A stretch of 64,000 nucleotides of DNA from Trichomonas vaginalis G3 (lineage: Eukaryota > Parabasalia > Trichomonadida > Trichomonadidae): NCBI RefSeq assembly GCF_026262505.1, contig NC_067208.1, forward strand, positions 4,845,962-4,909,961, in the 5' to 3' direction. Under the pieces are notes generated by a model, which saw nothing but the letters and a program-made list of their open reading frames with translations, did no database searches and had not been told where the DNA came from. The position numbers and the translations under genes were made by a program. Below, in pieces: positions 40,497 through 50,859 of this stretch. Position 1 is the first letter of the stretch, and every line of letters begins with the position of its first letter.

Positions 40497-40566
40497 AAAC
40501 TTCATTTATACTAAACATCTTCGGGGCTAGAGGGCGCAACGCGCCTGGAAGCCCCACTACCTTTTT
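40491..40566. repeat. Right TIR of element C
   Basis: This pairs with 13507-13582 and closes with CCACTACC and five T, followed by ATTGCA (40567-40572). The hairpin is at 40523-40555 with inner stem GGCGC / GCGCC around an AAC loop (plus-strand reading). Confidence 0.88.
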
Positions 40567-40572
40567 ATTGCA

Positions 40573-41251
40573 TATATATGAATTTGCAATTGAGTGATAT
40601 CAGCGAGAAACTTATATGCACGTTTAACTTTATCAGATTTCAAATGAAAACATGGATTTCATTGATTGTTTTTCAATACGAGCTCAACAAAAATGATACA
40701 AAGATGAATAAATAGTAGTGCCCCTAAAAACAAGGTAAAAAACAAAAAATTAGCAACAATATACTTAATTTCGGCCAATATGGTGAAAAGTGAATATGTC
40801 AAAAACATTTACTCCATCATCTTGTTATCTGTACCTCACGACAGACGAATATAAAGAGATATCAATTTCCAAAATTTTACCAAAAAGAGATTAGGCCTAA
40901 TTTTTACGGCCAATCTTTATTATTTGTTACACAGATGCTAGATCCACTACTCCCAAAAACAATTCATTTTTTGAATGGCCCTGTTTTTTAGGCCTTCATT
41001 TTATAAAAAATGCCAATATTATACGAATCTTAATATATTTATTTTTTTGTTCTCAATAAAGGTATTCAAAAGTCAATATAAACCATTCAAAATTGAGAGG
41101 AAACTCATTGAGAGGCTCGGAATTCGAGTAGTGAGGAAGGGTAAATTTTGAGAGCCAAAATTTCAAATCCCCTCAATATTTCAAAGCCCTTCTACATAGA
41201 TTTTGTGACTACCTTAAGATTGTGCGGACATTCAATTCATAAAAAGTGACA
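40573..41251. other. Host spacer and promoter of the membrane-protein gene
   Basis: About 680 bp without a gene. The end holds TTCATAAAAAGTGACAATG, in which TCATA fits the trichomonad initiator with its A 13 bases before the ATG. Confidence 0.45.
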
Positions 41252-42430
41252 ATGCTGGATATTATTCGTACATCATTTCTTATTATTTTTGGAATAATAG
41301 TGGTGTTCAGAATGCTGAACATCAATCTGGCATCCTGGTTGTTCCGTAAAATTGAATTTCCATACATAGAAGATGAAGTAATTCAACAATACATCGACAA
41401 AAATTCAAAGAAAGAATTAAAAGATCTTGTTTTTGTTAACAGATTGACAGATGATCAAGTATGTGAACTTTGGAATTTCAAATCACTTAAAAACCAATTA
41501 AATATTTTTGTAATTGGTATTCTTCTATCCATTGGAATTTTAATAGCACGCATACCAAATCTCCAAGTATCTATGGATCTTATTTCTTACTTTGGACTCT
41601 TTACTTTCCTATTCATTTTCGTATTTTTATTTAGATACGCGTCAATCACAGCATCTACGTTCAAAACAACAAGATATGGTTGTATTAAGTTTTCTTTATT
41701 AATTTCGATTGGTAGTTACTTCGTTTTCAGTTGGATTCCTCTTTATGGACTTGATATCCGCGAATATGTCTATACTTGGATAGAAATGCCTCCTAGATTG
41801 GCAAATATTTGTCTATCTTGCATTGTCTTCCTAGTTTCTTACGCATTGGCTTATCCCAGCTACATTTACTTTAATACTTACAGAACATGTTCATCAATTG
41901 AAAAAGAAGTCGGAAAATGGAAGCACTGCTTCGACACCTACAAAGAATATGTTAGTAAAGTTCAAAATACCCAGACAACGTGTTATATTTCGATGCCAGT
42001 TCCAACAATAATACTTTTCTTCATCCGCAGATTCTTTGTTGGATATAGTATTGATTATTACTTAGATATTGTTTATGTTTTCATTGAATTTTTCATGGCA
42101 TTTTATTTACTTAAATTTACAGAAATTGAGCTTCGAATGCTTGTTAATGATAATTGTCGCTACTTAACTGCATTCGAAACAAATAAATTAGAATCAGATG
42201 GTCGAAAATTTCAGAAATCTTTAGGTGAAACAATTCATCTTCTGCCGACCACCGCAATGTCATTACTTGCCTATCCTCTTCTTGTTGTTACTTGTTGCAT
42301 TGCTTTCGGAACTTCTTTCTTGGTCGAAGGATTTTCTCAAGAGGTTTTAAGATATGGTTCAATTTTCTTATTGGCATTGATGGAAATAGTTACAGCAATG
42401 AATAAGGTTGCTTGTTTGTTTATAGAGTAA
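41252..42430 (+). CDS. Multi-pass membrane protein of unknown function, host gene
   Basis: The protein is 392 residues from ATG at 41252; an in-frame GTG two codons earlier is unlikely. Eight or so hydrophobic segments are visible, among them FLIIFGIIVVF near residue 10, VIGILLSIGILIA near 90, LFTFLFIFVFLF near 120, LLISIGSYFVFSWIPL near 150 and a last pair from about 335. The loops are charged and Lys/Glu-rich. No transporter signature is recognised. TAAA follows at the stop, as in Trichomonas 3' ends. Confidence 0.78.
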   Translation: MLDIIRTSFLIIFGIIVVFRMLNINLASWLFRKIEFPYIEDEVIQQYIDKNSKKELKDLVFVNRLTDDQVCELWNFKSLKNQLNIFVIGILLSIGILIARIPNLQVSMDLISYFGLFTFLFIFVFLFRYASITASTFKTTRYGCIKFSLLISIGSYFVFSWIPLYGLDIREYVYTWIEMPPRLANICLSCIVFLVSYALAYPSYIYFNTYRTCSSIEKEVGKWKHCFDTYKEYVSKVQNTQTTCYISMPVPTIILFFIRRFFVGYSIDYYLDIVYVFIEFFMAFYLLKFTEIELRMLVNDNCRYLTAFETNKLESDGRKFQKSLGETIHLLPTTAMSLLAYPLLVVTCCIAFGTSFLVEGFSQEVLRYGSIFLLALMEIVTAMNKVACLFIE

Positions 42431-42924
42431 AAAGAAAATTTCAAAATAATTTTTATTAAACTTGTTTTCATATTTTTGGCTTGTAAATTTCAGAGAGAAG
42501 AGCCACAAAAGAAGCCTTTCCTTTTCTTCGATCACTTAATATATTAAAGAAAATAAAATATTTATTTCTTGATCTATGAATACAAAAACATAAATTCTAG
42601 TATACGTGTATGCTGAGTTTGTAATAGTCTGATGAATTGTTGACTTTGAATTACGAAATCATTAAGTAGTCAAATCAATTTCCAAATCCTGTAATGAAAA
42701 TCATTATCTTCTCTAATGGTGTCATTGTCCTAAGCAATAAAGATCGCAAATTGAGAAGATATACAGTTCATTATGGTAAAGACCTCGAGATAAGGAATTT
42801 GACGCGGAAAATCGATATGAATGAACCCGGATAATAATCGGTATAATTAAATTTGAAAAATACTTGGTCAGAAATATGATGAAAGTATTTTCTGTCAGAT
42901 TTTTCGGAATGCAAAATATGTTAA
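42431..42924. other. Host spacer, nothing recognised
   Basis: About 490 bp of AT-rich DNA. A 73-codon minus-strand frame (42722-42943) overlaps the next gene's end and has no initiator or domain. Confidence 0.4.
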
Positions 42925-43119
42925 TCATATTAGCAAGCAGCATGATGATTTACTTGCTACTTTATCATCATCTTTAACTTCTTTTGATTTAGCTTCGGAT
43001 TTTGAAACAATATCTTCTGAAGTATCTGAATCTTCGTCACTGTCTTCCATAACATTGTATTGTGAGCGAACGCATCCTTCATAAGGTTCGGTGTCATGAT
43101 CATTAACATTAGTACTCAT
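42925..43119 (-). CDS. Small acidic protein with prenylation-type carboxy end
   Basis: The protein is 64 residues from ATG at 43119 with many Asp/Glu/Ser (MEDSDEDSDTSEDIVSKSEA) and the ending SSCCLLI. The last four residues, CLLI, fit a CaaX geranylgeranylation box, and the preceding Cys could be palmitoylated or prenylated. Upstream on its strand, TTTTCACAATTTTAATTC contains a TCACA initiator about 23 bases before the ATG. This suggests a small membrane-anchored host protein; there is no GTPase domain. Confidence 0.5.
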   Translation of the reverse strand: MSTNVNDHDTEPYEGCVRSQYNVMEDSDEDSDTSEDIVSKSEAKSKEVKDDDKVASKSSCCLLI

Positions 43120-43799
43120 CTTTCTAAGAATTAAAATTGTGAAAATCCGTTTTTTTTTTATTTCATTTTATGTTTTTGCAATACTCAGTCTATAGAGCTC
43201 ATAGCATAAGCTTATCTAAAATATTCTAATAATTTGGTCATTTACACCATAGATAAGATAATTTGTGAAATTCAAATTCTCATAATGATATTTTCATATG
43301 AATAGGTTTCAATATTACCATAATTAATTGATTTGAAAACTGCCTACAAAGTACAGAATAAAAAATGAGGATATTTAATTCACGTCAAACTCAATTATAG
43401 AAAATATAACTATTAAACTGTGACAATAAATTAATATTGTTATAGTGATTAATAATTTGATTGATATGCACTAATACAAATTTCAAAAAGATTTTTTTGG
43501 AAATCTTGATATTAAGCTTCAATTTTTATGTGATTTAACGTAATTGCATCTATATGTAATGATACTAATAGCGATAAAATATCTAGATCGATAAAGATTT
43601 GAATTGTTAATTTTATTTTTTATTATCATTACTGAATATATTGATTTTGAAATCATTGTTTGGCTCAAGCGAGTATAATTTGGTTACGATCATTGAAAAA
43701 TGGGGATCACAAATGATAATATGTATTGAAAAATTCAAATCAATTGAAATTAAAATTGAATTAAAATTTTTGGAGAAGAAAATCACTTCATTTAATCAA
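43120..43799. other. Host spacer and peroxiredoxin promoter
   Basis: About 680 bp, no gene. TCACTTC at 43783 is a textbook trichomonad initiator with its A at 43785, 15 bases before the peroxiredoxin ATG. Confidence 0.7.
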
Positions 43800-44390
43800 A
43801 TGCTAGTTGGAAACAAAGCACCATCATTCAAGGCTCAAGCTGTATTCCCAGACACAGACTTCAAGGAAGTTTCCCTTGATTCATACAAAGGAAAATGGCT
43901 TGTTCTTTTTGCATGGCCACTTGATTTCACATTTGTCTGCCCAACAGAGATCATTGAGTTTTCAAACAAGTTTGAAGAATTCAAGAAACTTGGGTGCGAG
44001 GTTCTTGGCATGTCTGTTGACTCTAATTTCACACACCTTGCATGGATCAATACTCCACGCAAAGATGGAGGAATTGGTTCCCTTCAATATCCAATCATTG
44101 GCGATCTTGGTGCAAAGATCTCAAAAGCTTATGGTTTTTACATGGAAGAAGCAGGACATGATCTTCGTGGAACAGTCATCATTGATCCTCAAGGAATAAT
44201 TCGTCATGTCCAAATGAACCATCCTGATGTTGGCCGCAACGTTGATGAGATCATCCGTCTTGTCAAGGCTTATCAGTTTGCAGCCAAACATGGCGAAGTT
44301 TGCCCAGCCCAGTGGCATGGAGAAGGTGACCTAACAATTAAGGCTGATCCCAAAGCATCAAAGGACTACTTTAATAAGGCAAATCAATGA
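43800..44390 (+). CDS. 2-Cys peroxiredoxin (thioredoxin peroxidase), host gene
   Basis: The protein is 196 residues from ATG at 43800 ([20 protein letters not shown]). It reduces hydrogen peroxide and alkyl peroxides with thioredoxin as donor, a main antioxidant route in trichomonads. The peroxidatic Cys lies in [13 protein letters not shown] (about residue 46) and the resolving Cys in EVCPAQW (about residue 166). The [10 protein letters not shown] and carboxy-terminal YF-type region of typical eukaryotic 2-Cys enzymes are present. The longer upstream frame is rejected because the initiator lies inside it. Looks whole. Confidence 0.95.
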   Translation: MLVGNKAPSFKAQAVFPDTDFKEVSLDSYKGKWLVLFAWPLDFTFVCPTEIIEFSNKFEEFKKLGCEVLGMSVDSNFTHLAWINTPRKDGGIGSLQYPIIGDLGAKISKAYGFYMEEAGHDLRGTVIIDPQGIIRHVQMNHPDVGRNVDEIIRLVKAYQFAAKHGEVCPAQWHGEGDLTIKADPKASKDYFNKANQ

Positions 44391-44855
44391 ATAAATACCC
44401 TTAAATTATAATATTATATGTATTGTTTAACTATACTTTCTTCTTATGATTTGGGATGCATGAATCTCTTAAAATTTGGTATATTATAATACATTTGAGA
44501 ACAAATTCAGAAAAGTTATCATCCTAACAAGGAATTATATCATATTTATAAAATACGGCCATGAAAATCAATCGATATGGCAATATTTTCAATCTCTTGG
44601 TCATATGAATACCACTATATGAAATAAGATTTCAAAATTAATAGGTAGTTTTGGTCAAGGTATATTAGTTTGTATTCATTATGTATTGATACGGTAAGTA
44701 TATGAATGAATAATAAAATTTTTGAGATAATCATGAAAATACTTTAATATGAAATAACTTTGATGCAAAAAGACTTTGTAATAGAAGAAATACTATGCAA
44801 TGGTGATGAAAGAGAAGCTTTATTTGCTTTGTAAGAGACTGAAGTAAACCACTTT
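44391..44855. other. Host spacer, nothing recognised
   Basis: About 465 bp between the peroxiredoxin end and the 3' end of the glycine-rich gene. ATAAAT just after the peroxiredoxin stop may serve in polyadenylation. Confidence 0.4.
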
Positions 44856-45935
44856 TTATGAAAGTCCAAATAAATAATAAAACAACATTATGTCGCTATA
44901 CATTTCATGATTGTAATCTAATTCTATTGTTTCAATATCATGAAGATATGTAATTCGTGCAACACCTGGTCCACTATTTCCTTTCATAGAGCCGCCAGAT
45001 GGGGATGGCATCAATTTATCTCCTGCAATCATGACTGGATTTTCAAAAACTATATGAGAAGGGTGAACTGAACCTCCGTCCGGAGAAATGCAGTCTGGAT
45101 GTCCGCTCACGTAGGAGCTTCCCCCTGGTCCGCCATGTTCAATTGCATCATCTTGATATCGATCATCTGGGAGTTGACTCCAGCCACCTCTATAGCCTGA
45201 GCCACCTCCACCAATAGCATTGCCTCTTGGAATCATTGATTCTGCCCCTCTTCCACCGATTCCAAGTTCACCCGAAATTTGACTTCCGGCAAATGTATAA
45301 GGAAAACCAATATTATAACTAGCTTCTCCACCAGGACTCCCAAAACAATAAAAGTTTTGTGATTGTGTGACTTGTCTATAATAATTTGAAAGTGCTCCAC
45401 CACCACTTCCAGCGCACATGATTCGACTTAGTATAGATTTATTAAAATTAATATCTTTTGTGCTTCCAGAATTAACGTTATAATAAATTAATCTGATATC
45501 AACACCACCTCCCCCGCCAGCACCTGATTCTGGATAGCCTTCATCATTTCTATTGACGCCCCCATCTCCACCAAAGTTCCAACCGCCTTTACTAACAATT
45601 CTGCGATTTGAATAATCTGTTTGATCTTCACCTTTCCCTCCAAGATATAGAAAAAAATTAAGTTCAGTAGATACGTTTAACTTCCTTCTTGTATATGCCT
45701 CTTTTCCTCCAGAATCATAATACAAATAATAGACATTTGAATATCTTGCATCTCCACCTTGTGCTCCCCATAATTCTATTGAGTAAAAACCCTTTGATAG
45801 AGTTATATTGTAAGGGTAGCAAGTAGTTCTGGATGTACATGGATATCAAAAAATAACACTTTCGCCTGCTACAGATACCTTGGGTGAAGCATAGTAGGTG
45901 TTATAAAATTGGTATCTGATCCAAGGAAGAGCCAT
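44856..45935 (-). pseudogene. Glycine-rich protein gene of the MALPWIRYQF family, one in-frame stop
   Basis: From ATG at 45935 the frame gives MALPWIRYQFYNTYYASPKV, then has one TGA at 45846-45848, and resumes in the same frame (YPCTSRTTCYPYN, GFYSIELWGAQGGDARY, LGGKGEDQTD). A long Gly-rich region (SGAGGGGGVDIRLIYYN, GGPGGSSYVSGHP) runs to the stop at 44856. I recognise this as a large Trichomonas family of unknown function. Before the ATG, CCATTTTATTTAAGAGCC resembles the initiator but has C for T. Probably a decaying family member. A sequence error at the stop is possible. Confidence 0.75.
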
Positions 45936-46902
45936 AGGCTCTTAAATAAAATGGCAAACTTTAGAATCTTAAAATAAATTCTTTCTCTATTTATATTTTT
46001 ATACGTATAAATGTTAGCAATAATAGACTGATAATATTTGATCGTATAAAAATTGAAGAAAACTTTGAATTATACAGTAATCATAAAATGGGATGACAAA
46101 GTGTAAATAAAAATGAATAAAAATCTATGTTTATTATTATTAATTAAATTAAAAGAATCTCAGAATTGAATGTTTAGTCAATTTAAACTGTGAAAATTTA
46201 GCGTGATCTGCTTTTTTTATTATTATTATTTTTTATTTTTTTAATCTTCAAGAACTATTATGCTAAAAGCTTTTTTCCAATGCGATCTGTTTCTCGATTT
46301 TTCCGACACAATTTTGATACACAATTGAATTTTCAATGCTCGATTTTTAAAGAAAAAAAATATTTAAAAATAGAGCTAATATTGAAATGATGACGAAATA
46401 GAAAATAACCTCAGATTTTTCAGAGTGCGAGCATTCAATCCTCTGAAAAGTCTGAGATAATGTGGTTAATACTTGTAAAATTCTATCGAATGAATAATAC
46501 CTAGCTCAGACCTTTAAAACTAGAATTCCCAAAAATGTAAATCATTAGGAAACAATTTCAAAAATAAGGTAGGTAAAATCACTCGCAACAAACGGTAGTT
46601 TTAGCAGCGATTATTTTAACCTACCTTAACTAGTGGTTGCTTTAGCAAATATTTGTGATATAGATTATTAGATTTATATTTTTTACAATATATTTATAAT
46701 GATAAGCATAGTATGAAGTCCGGAGTGGCTGATTATGACCAATAATGAGTTGAATAATCATATTGCCAAAATCGCTGCGAAGAGTATATATGCGAAATGA
46801 AGACTGATACAGATTGCTTTATCAGAGAGAATCATTAAATATAGAATATTTAAAAAAGCAGAGGGGTAGAAAGAAAAATATGAAAAGGAAAAAAAAGTAA
46901 TT

Positions 46903-46909
<7 letters not shown>
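45936..46909. other. Host spacer with two inverted repeats
   Basis: About 970 bp, no gene. CTCAGATTTTTCAGAG at 46410 pairs with CTCTGAAAAGTCTGAG at 46441 (15 of 16). TAAGGTAGGTAAAAT at 46565 pairs imperfectly with ATTTTAACCTACCTTA near 46612. These could be remains of small DNA transposons. Confidence 0.5.
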
Positions 46910-46941
<32 letters not shown>

Positions 46942-46945
46942 TAGT

Positions 46946-46978
46946 GGGGCTTCCAGGCACTTCGTGCCTTCTAGCCCT
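46946..46978. other. Terminal hairpin of element D, left
   Basis: It has the same two-tier hairpin as C: GGGGCT with AGCCCT (one G-T pair), then GGCAC / GTGCC around TTC. The inner TIR sequence after GAAGATGTTT is replaced by the 25-bp unit array. Confidence 0.75.
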
Positions 46979-46980
46979 GA

Positions 46981-47165
46981 AGATGTTTTGTCAAGACTTC
47001 TTCGTAAATGTTTTGTCAAGACTTCTTCGTAAATGTTTTGTCAAGACTTCTTCGTAAAATCAGACAAAAATATATTTTAGGGTAGAAGGTTAGATATAAC
47101 CTCTTTTCTAACCTCTTTTCTACCCTCTTGAATTTGTCAAGATTTCTTCGTAAATGTTTTGTCAC
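46981..47165. repeat. 25-bp unit array and multi-arm inverted repeat at the left end of D
   Basis: Three ATGTTTTGTCAAGACTTCTT units follow the terminal hairpin. The dyad GGTTAGATATAACC lies at 47088-47101, with outer arm GGGTAGA and later arms TCTAACC and TCTACCC. Another partial 25-bp unit follows before the methyltransferase leader. Confidence 0.8.
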
Positions 47166-47210
47166 TTTTCTGTCACTTTTCAGGAAAAAAACATTTTTAT
47201 TGTATATAAA

Positions 47211-48029
47211 ATGAATTTTACAAAACCACCGTTACCCTTCTTTGGAAATAAGAGTAGATGTAAAGATATTCTATTGAGAGAACTTAAGAAACTACCGAAT
47301 GGTCTAACATTTGTAGATTTGTTCGGTGGAAGTTTCTATATATCCCATCTGTGCCATACTGTATTTCCTGACTCAAAGATTATATGCAATGACTTCGACA
47401 ACTATATGAACCGTCTCAAACATATACCAGACACAAACAAAATATTGAGTGAGTTGAAAGAAAAGATACCTATAGGTAAGATGGAACGTATACCATTAGA
47501 TAAGAAAGATATTGTCAGAGAGGTTTTGAAAAAAGCAGAATATATAGACTGGGATAGTATATCTGCTAGACTATTATATAGTGGTGCTAATAAGAGTTCA
47601 TGACATTGAAACACTTATGTCAAAAGTTTTATATCTTAACTATACAAATGTTTTCAAAGAGACATAGAAAAATATATTGAGGGTATAAGTTTGTGAGATG
47701 TCATTGGACAGAGTTGTATGAAAAATATAAAGACAAGGAAAATGTTTTCTTTATAGTGGACCCGCCGTTCTATAACACATGGGATTTTCAATACCAAGTA
47801 GACTGGACTTTGAGAGACTCTTTAGAAAACTTTAGACGTTTTACATAACCATCCATGCTTTTACTTTACATCCGATAAAAGTGGTTTGGAAAAGTGTCAT
47901 GAGATGGTTAGAGGACAATACATGACTATGAGTTTATATATGACAAGATAGAATATGAGAGAGTCCATAAACTGGAGAAAGTGTCATAACAAAGAAATTT
48001 TATTGGTAAGTAAATGTGGTTTGAAATAG
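47211..48029 (+). pseudogene. D12-class adenine methyltransferase, D copy, broken
   Basis: It is homologous throughout to 13772-14590, with PPLPFFGNKSR and VDPPF regions still visible. Broken, several breaks. Confidence 0.85.
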
Positions 48030-48145
48030 GACTACTTGTTTTAGGTTTTTCCATTGTGTCATTTATTTATTTGACGTGGCAGAAAAGTACAGAGAATATG
48101 AAGATGAACCAATGCCTGCAAATGTCCAGTATATGTACTCGTAAG
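48014..48145 (+). pseudogene. Small membrane ORF overlapping the methyltransferase end, D copy
   Basis: It is the counterpart of 14575-14706, with the same start (MWFEIGLLVLGF). It differs from C after the hydrophobic segment; treated as broken. Confidence 0.4.
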
Positions 48146-48167
48146 AGATATTTTTATCTAATATTAA

Positions 48168-48529
48168 ATGGACGCACAGAACTTAGCGAATGCACAGCAA
48201 CCTGGACAACCAAACCCAGAGAATATTCCAAATGAAGTTAGAATACAAACTGCAATGGCAAACTATGGTCAAGTGCCAACAGATGTACAAATGCAAACTG
48301 CCATGTCAAATGACGCTGCGTTAGGTTTGCCACCATGGTATGCAAATATGAGATGGAAAAGTTTTATACAAACCCTGAAGTGGGATATAAACAACTTTAT
48401 GCAGATGACGCGAACACAGGAGTTGACCCAGAATATGTTTTCTACCAGAGGAGAAACAGAATGTATGAGCTCCAGTTAAAGAATGCTATGGAACTCAACA
48501 GGAAACGTAAGAGACTAGGCGGACATTAG
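48168..48529 (+). pseudogene. 120-residue virion-type protein, D copy, broken
   Basis: It is nearly identical to 14730-15092, with the same TTTTTATCTAATATTAA leader. Broken, one break. Confidence 0.6.
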
Positions 48530-48547
48530 ATTTTTACATATAGTAAA

Positions 48548-48790
48548 ATGGGTTTCTTTGGAAGAATAGGAAACTTCTTTCGAAATGTTGGAAGAGGTAT
48601 ATGGAATGGAATAAAAACCGTAGGAAGAGGAATTTGGAACGGAGTCAAAAATATTGGTAAAAGAGTAGGTCAGTTTGTTGGTATTATACCTAAAGACCCT
48701 GAACCAGAAGAACAAGCTCCTGTTATACAACAGCCTGAACCTGCACCACAGTCTAGTTGGCAACCAAATCCAACACCTCAACCGTATTAA
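48548..48790 (+). CDS. 80-residue amphipathic protein, D copy
   Basis: It differs from 15111-15353 only at residues 5-6 (GR for SK). The 11-residue GRGIWNG repeats are unchanged, which suggests recent common origin or selection. Confidence 0.7.
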   Translation: MGFFGRIGNFFRNVGRGIWNGIKTVGRGIWNGVKNIGKRVGQFVGIIPKDPEPEEQAPVIQQPEPAPQSSWQPNPTPQPY

Positions 48791-48794
48791 AATT

Positions 48795-49640
48795 ATATTT
48801 TTACCGTTCGATAGTAGTTGTATATGAAACTAAGTTCTAAGTAAAACGCATGGTATAATGGAATTATTCTTTTCTTCCATCTGTAGTAAACCATACTTGA
48901 AAGTCTGAAATACTTCCACTTGGTGGTTCGTATAACTTTGTAGGTTTTTCGTAAAAGTCATTTCCAAGCATAAAAAAGAGTTTTGGGCGCCAGAAAATGA
49001 AGCATGAACAATAATAGCAGCTGGGTCGAAAACATCTTTAAATAAATATGGTTCATCTCTTGCATATCGACTGTAAATATTTGCTAAAGGAAGTTCGACT
49101 TTCTGATTTAACATTCTTTGCAAATAATACCATGACATTGCAGTGAATTCTGTATATATTTGTTCGTCTTTCTTTGGATTGTCTTCGTAGATTTGAAATG
49201 ACACTTGTGAATTTTGTTTGTCATATACAATTCTCACATAAAGTGTGCTCTCGGTATTTGCATATTCATCAGCATATTTTGCATAACATGAATTTATTTT
49301 ATCTTCTATATTTTTTAACGCAGTCTGTAGAGAAGATGAAAGGTCAACTTGTATTAGCTCAATTTCTTCCCACATTTTTCGTTTCCCTTCAGATATATAT
49401 ATCTATATGAAACCTTACAATAAATGGAAAACTTTTATCTTCTACAGACACAAACTTCATTCTACGAAAGCCAATAGCTTTTGTGACAGATGGGTCTCTT
49501 AACCATCTTAACGGGTAGTCAAAACGATAGCCTTCATGCTTTACGGTCTCTGTCTCAAACTTTTGACCGACATTAGTAAAAAGTTCATCTAATGGTTTAG
49601 TTGTAGCAACTCTTGAATTTTCTTTTTCTATTGAAAGCAT
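48795..49640 (-). pseudogene. 282-residue-type surface protein, D copy with a diverged middle, broken
   Basis: The two ends match 15358-16206 almost exactly. The central part (about 49020-49400) is only distantly similar, with DLSSSLQTALKNIEDKINSC in place of the C sequence. The pattern is mosaic. Broken, about two breaks. Confidence 0.65.
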
Positions 49641-49659
49641 ATTTTATCTAGAATAAAAA

Positions 49660-50859
49660 TGTCGAAAGAACAGCGTCTATGAGAGAAATACAACACAACC
49701 GACAACTCATTTTTGCAAGCTCTAAATAAGAACACAACAAACTTTTCAAAACTATTCTAAGATATCTGAGTCATTGAAAGAAGGAAACTTAAAACTGACG
49801 ATAAACCCAATGACAGATGAAGTTTTGTTTCAAGACAGTAAGAACCATACTGTTTGTATAAATCCAACAAAAAGAACTTTAAACGAGAAGCCTATAGATG
49901 AACTTCTTTTGAAGGCAGATATTGACAACAAAGCTGACAAAGAGTATGTTGACGATGAGTTAGCACGTGTGGCTAGTGCGTTAGTGAAGAAGGCAGATAA
50001 GGAATATGTGGATGAAAAAGACAATGAAATTATAAAAAGGGTTGAATGGTACCATGAACGGACATCGAAGATTTTAGAAGGTAAAGCCAATACAGGGTGG
50101 GTTTCAGGATGTTTAGACCTTAAAGCCGACAAAGAAACTGTAGATATGTTGACACAAACGGTTTCAAGTCATACCAGAGGTTTAATGGAAGATGGACAAC
50201 AGTTGAAAGAGCTTGAGAAAGGTGTTACAGAGTTAAGGAATACAAAAGCAGACTCGACATGGATAAAAGGATATGTAGATGCAACAAAAGAACGTATTTT
50301 CGCATGGACAGAAGGAACATACCACAAAAAATATCATAGACATAGCATCTCTGACGTAAATGAACTTGAAGAAAGGTTATATAAGAAAGCAGACAAAACA
50401 GAGCTTCAAACATTAAAGATTGAAATACTTCAAACAGTATATCCTATAGGTTCTATTTATACGTCAATGAACTCTACCAGACCAGAAGTAGTACTTGGTT
50501 TTGGAACTTGGACTCAAATAGTCGAAAGGTTTTTGTATTGTGCAAACTCTTCAAAGGTAACAGGTGGAAGTAAAACGATTTCAGGTGAAAACTTACCTGC
50601 ACACAGTCACTACATAAATTTAACTACAGCTGAAGCAGGTTGGCATAAGCATAGATATTGGGATTGGACAGGAATGACAAAAGGTAAAGGATATGATGTT
50701 AAAGACGACGTTAAGTTTGCTATAAATTGTTACTGGGATGACACTCAGGGAGGAGGAAGCCATACACATCGCATTACAGGATATTCGGAAACAACGGGAC
50801 AGAGTAAAGACTACATGCCACCTTACATGACAGTTTACGCATGGTATAGAAATGCTTAG
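49660..50859 (+). pseudogene. Tail-fibre-like gene, D copy with different shaft units
   Basis: A long frame from 49774 to 50859 keeps the KADKEYVD units, VSGCLDLKADK and the whole tail-collar-type end (YPIGSIYTSM to YMPPYMTVYAWYR). The middle units (TQTVSSHTRGLMEDGQQLKE, YHKKYHRHSISDVNELEERL) have no counterpart in C. The very start is broken. Confidence 0.78.

Larger units (their letters stand above)
13494..40566. mobile_element. Polinton-like element C, 27 kb, broken in its middle third
   Basis: The element is bounded by 76-bp TIRs that begin with an A-run and AGGTAGTGGGGC and is flanked by ATTGCA. It carries an adenine methyltransferase, rve integrase, packaging ATPase, SF3 helicase, capsid genes, KilA-N/BRO-like genes and a phage-type tail fibre gene. 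No DNA polymerase B is seen, and TIRs and promoter style differ from Mavericks A and B. It is a separate Polinton-like lineage. The left 6 kb and right 8 kb are mostly whole. The middle is broken, with roughly two dozen breaks overall and a 3.65-kb tandem duplication. Element D is a second copy. Confidence 0.9.

Noticed and set aside
40523-40555. tRNA or structural RNA gene at the GC-rich terminal hairpin
   Set aside because: Only a two-tier hairpin inside a TIR; no cloverleaf, no box A/B pattern.
42605-42625. A short host match to the MYAEFV leader (ATGCTGAGTTTGT)
   Set aside because: Only about 13 bases match, there is no leader upstream, and no frame follows; probably chance.
43641-43799. 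Longer amino terminus of the peroxiredoxin
   Set aside because: The extra stretch contains the initiator TCACTTC and does not resemble the family; ATG at 43800 gives the usual length.
46910-46939. Poly-A of a retroposed mRNA at the left of D
   Set aside because: The run is followed by the terminal hairpin of the C/D family; in C the run lies inside the target duplication, so it is part of the element tip.
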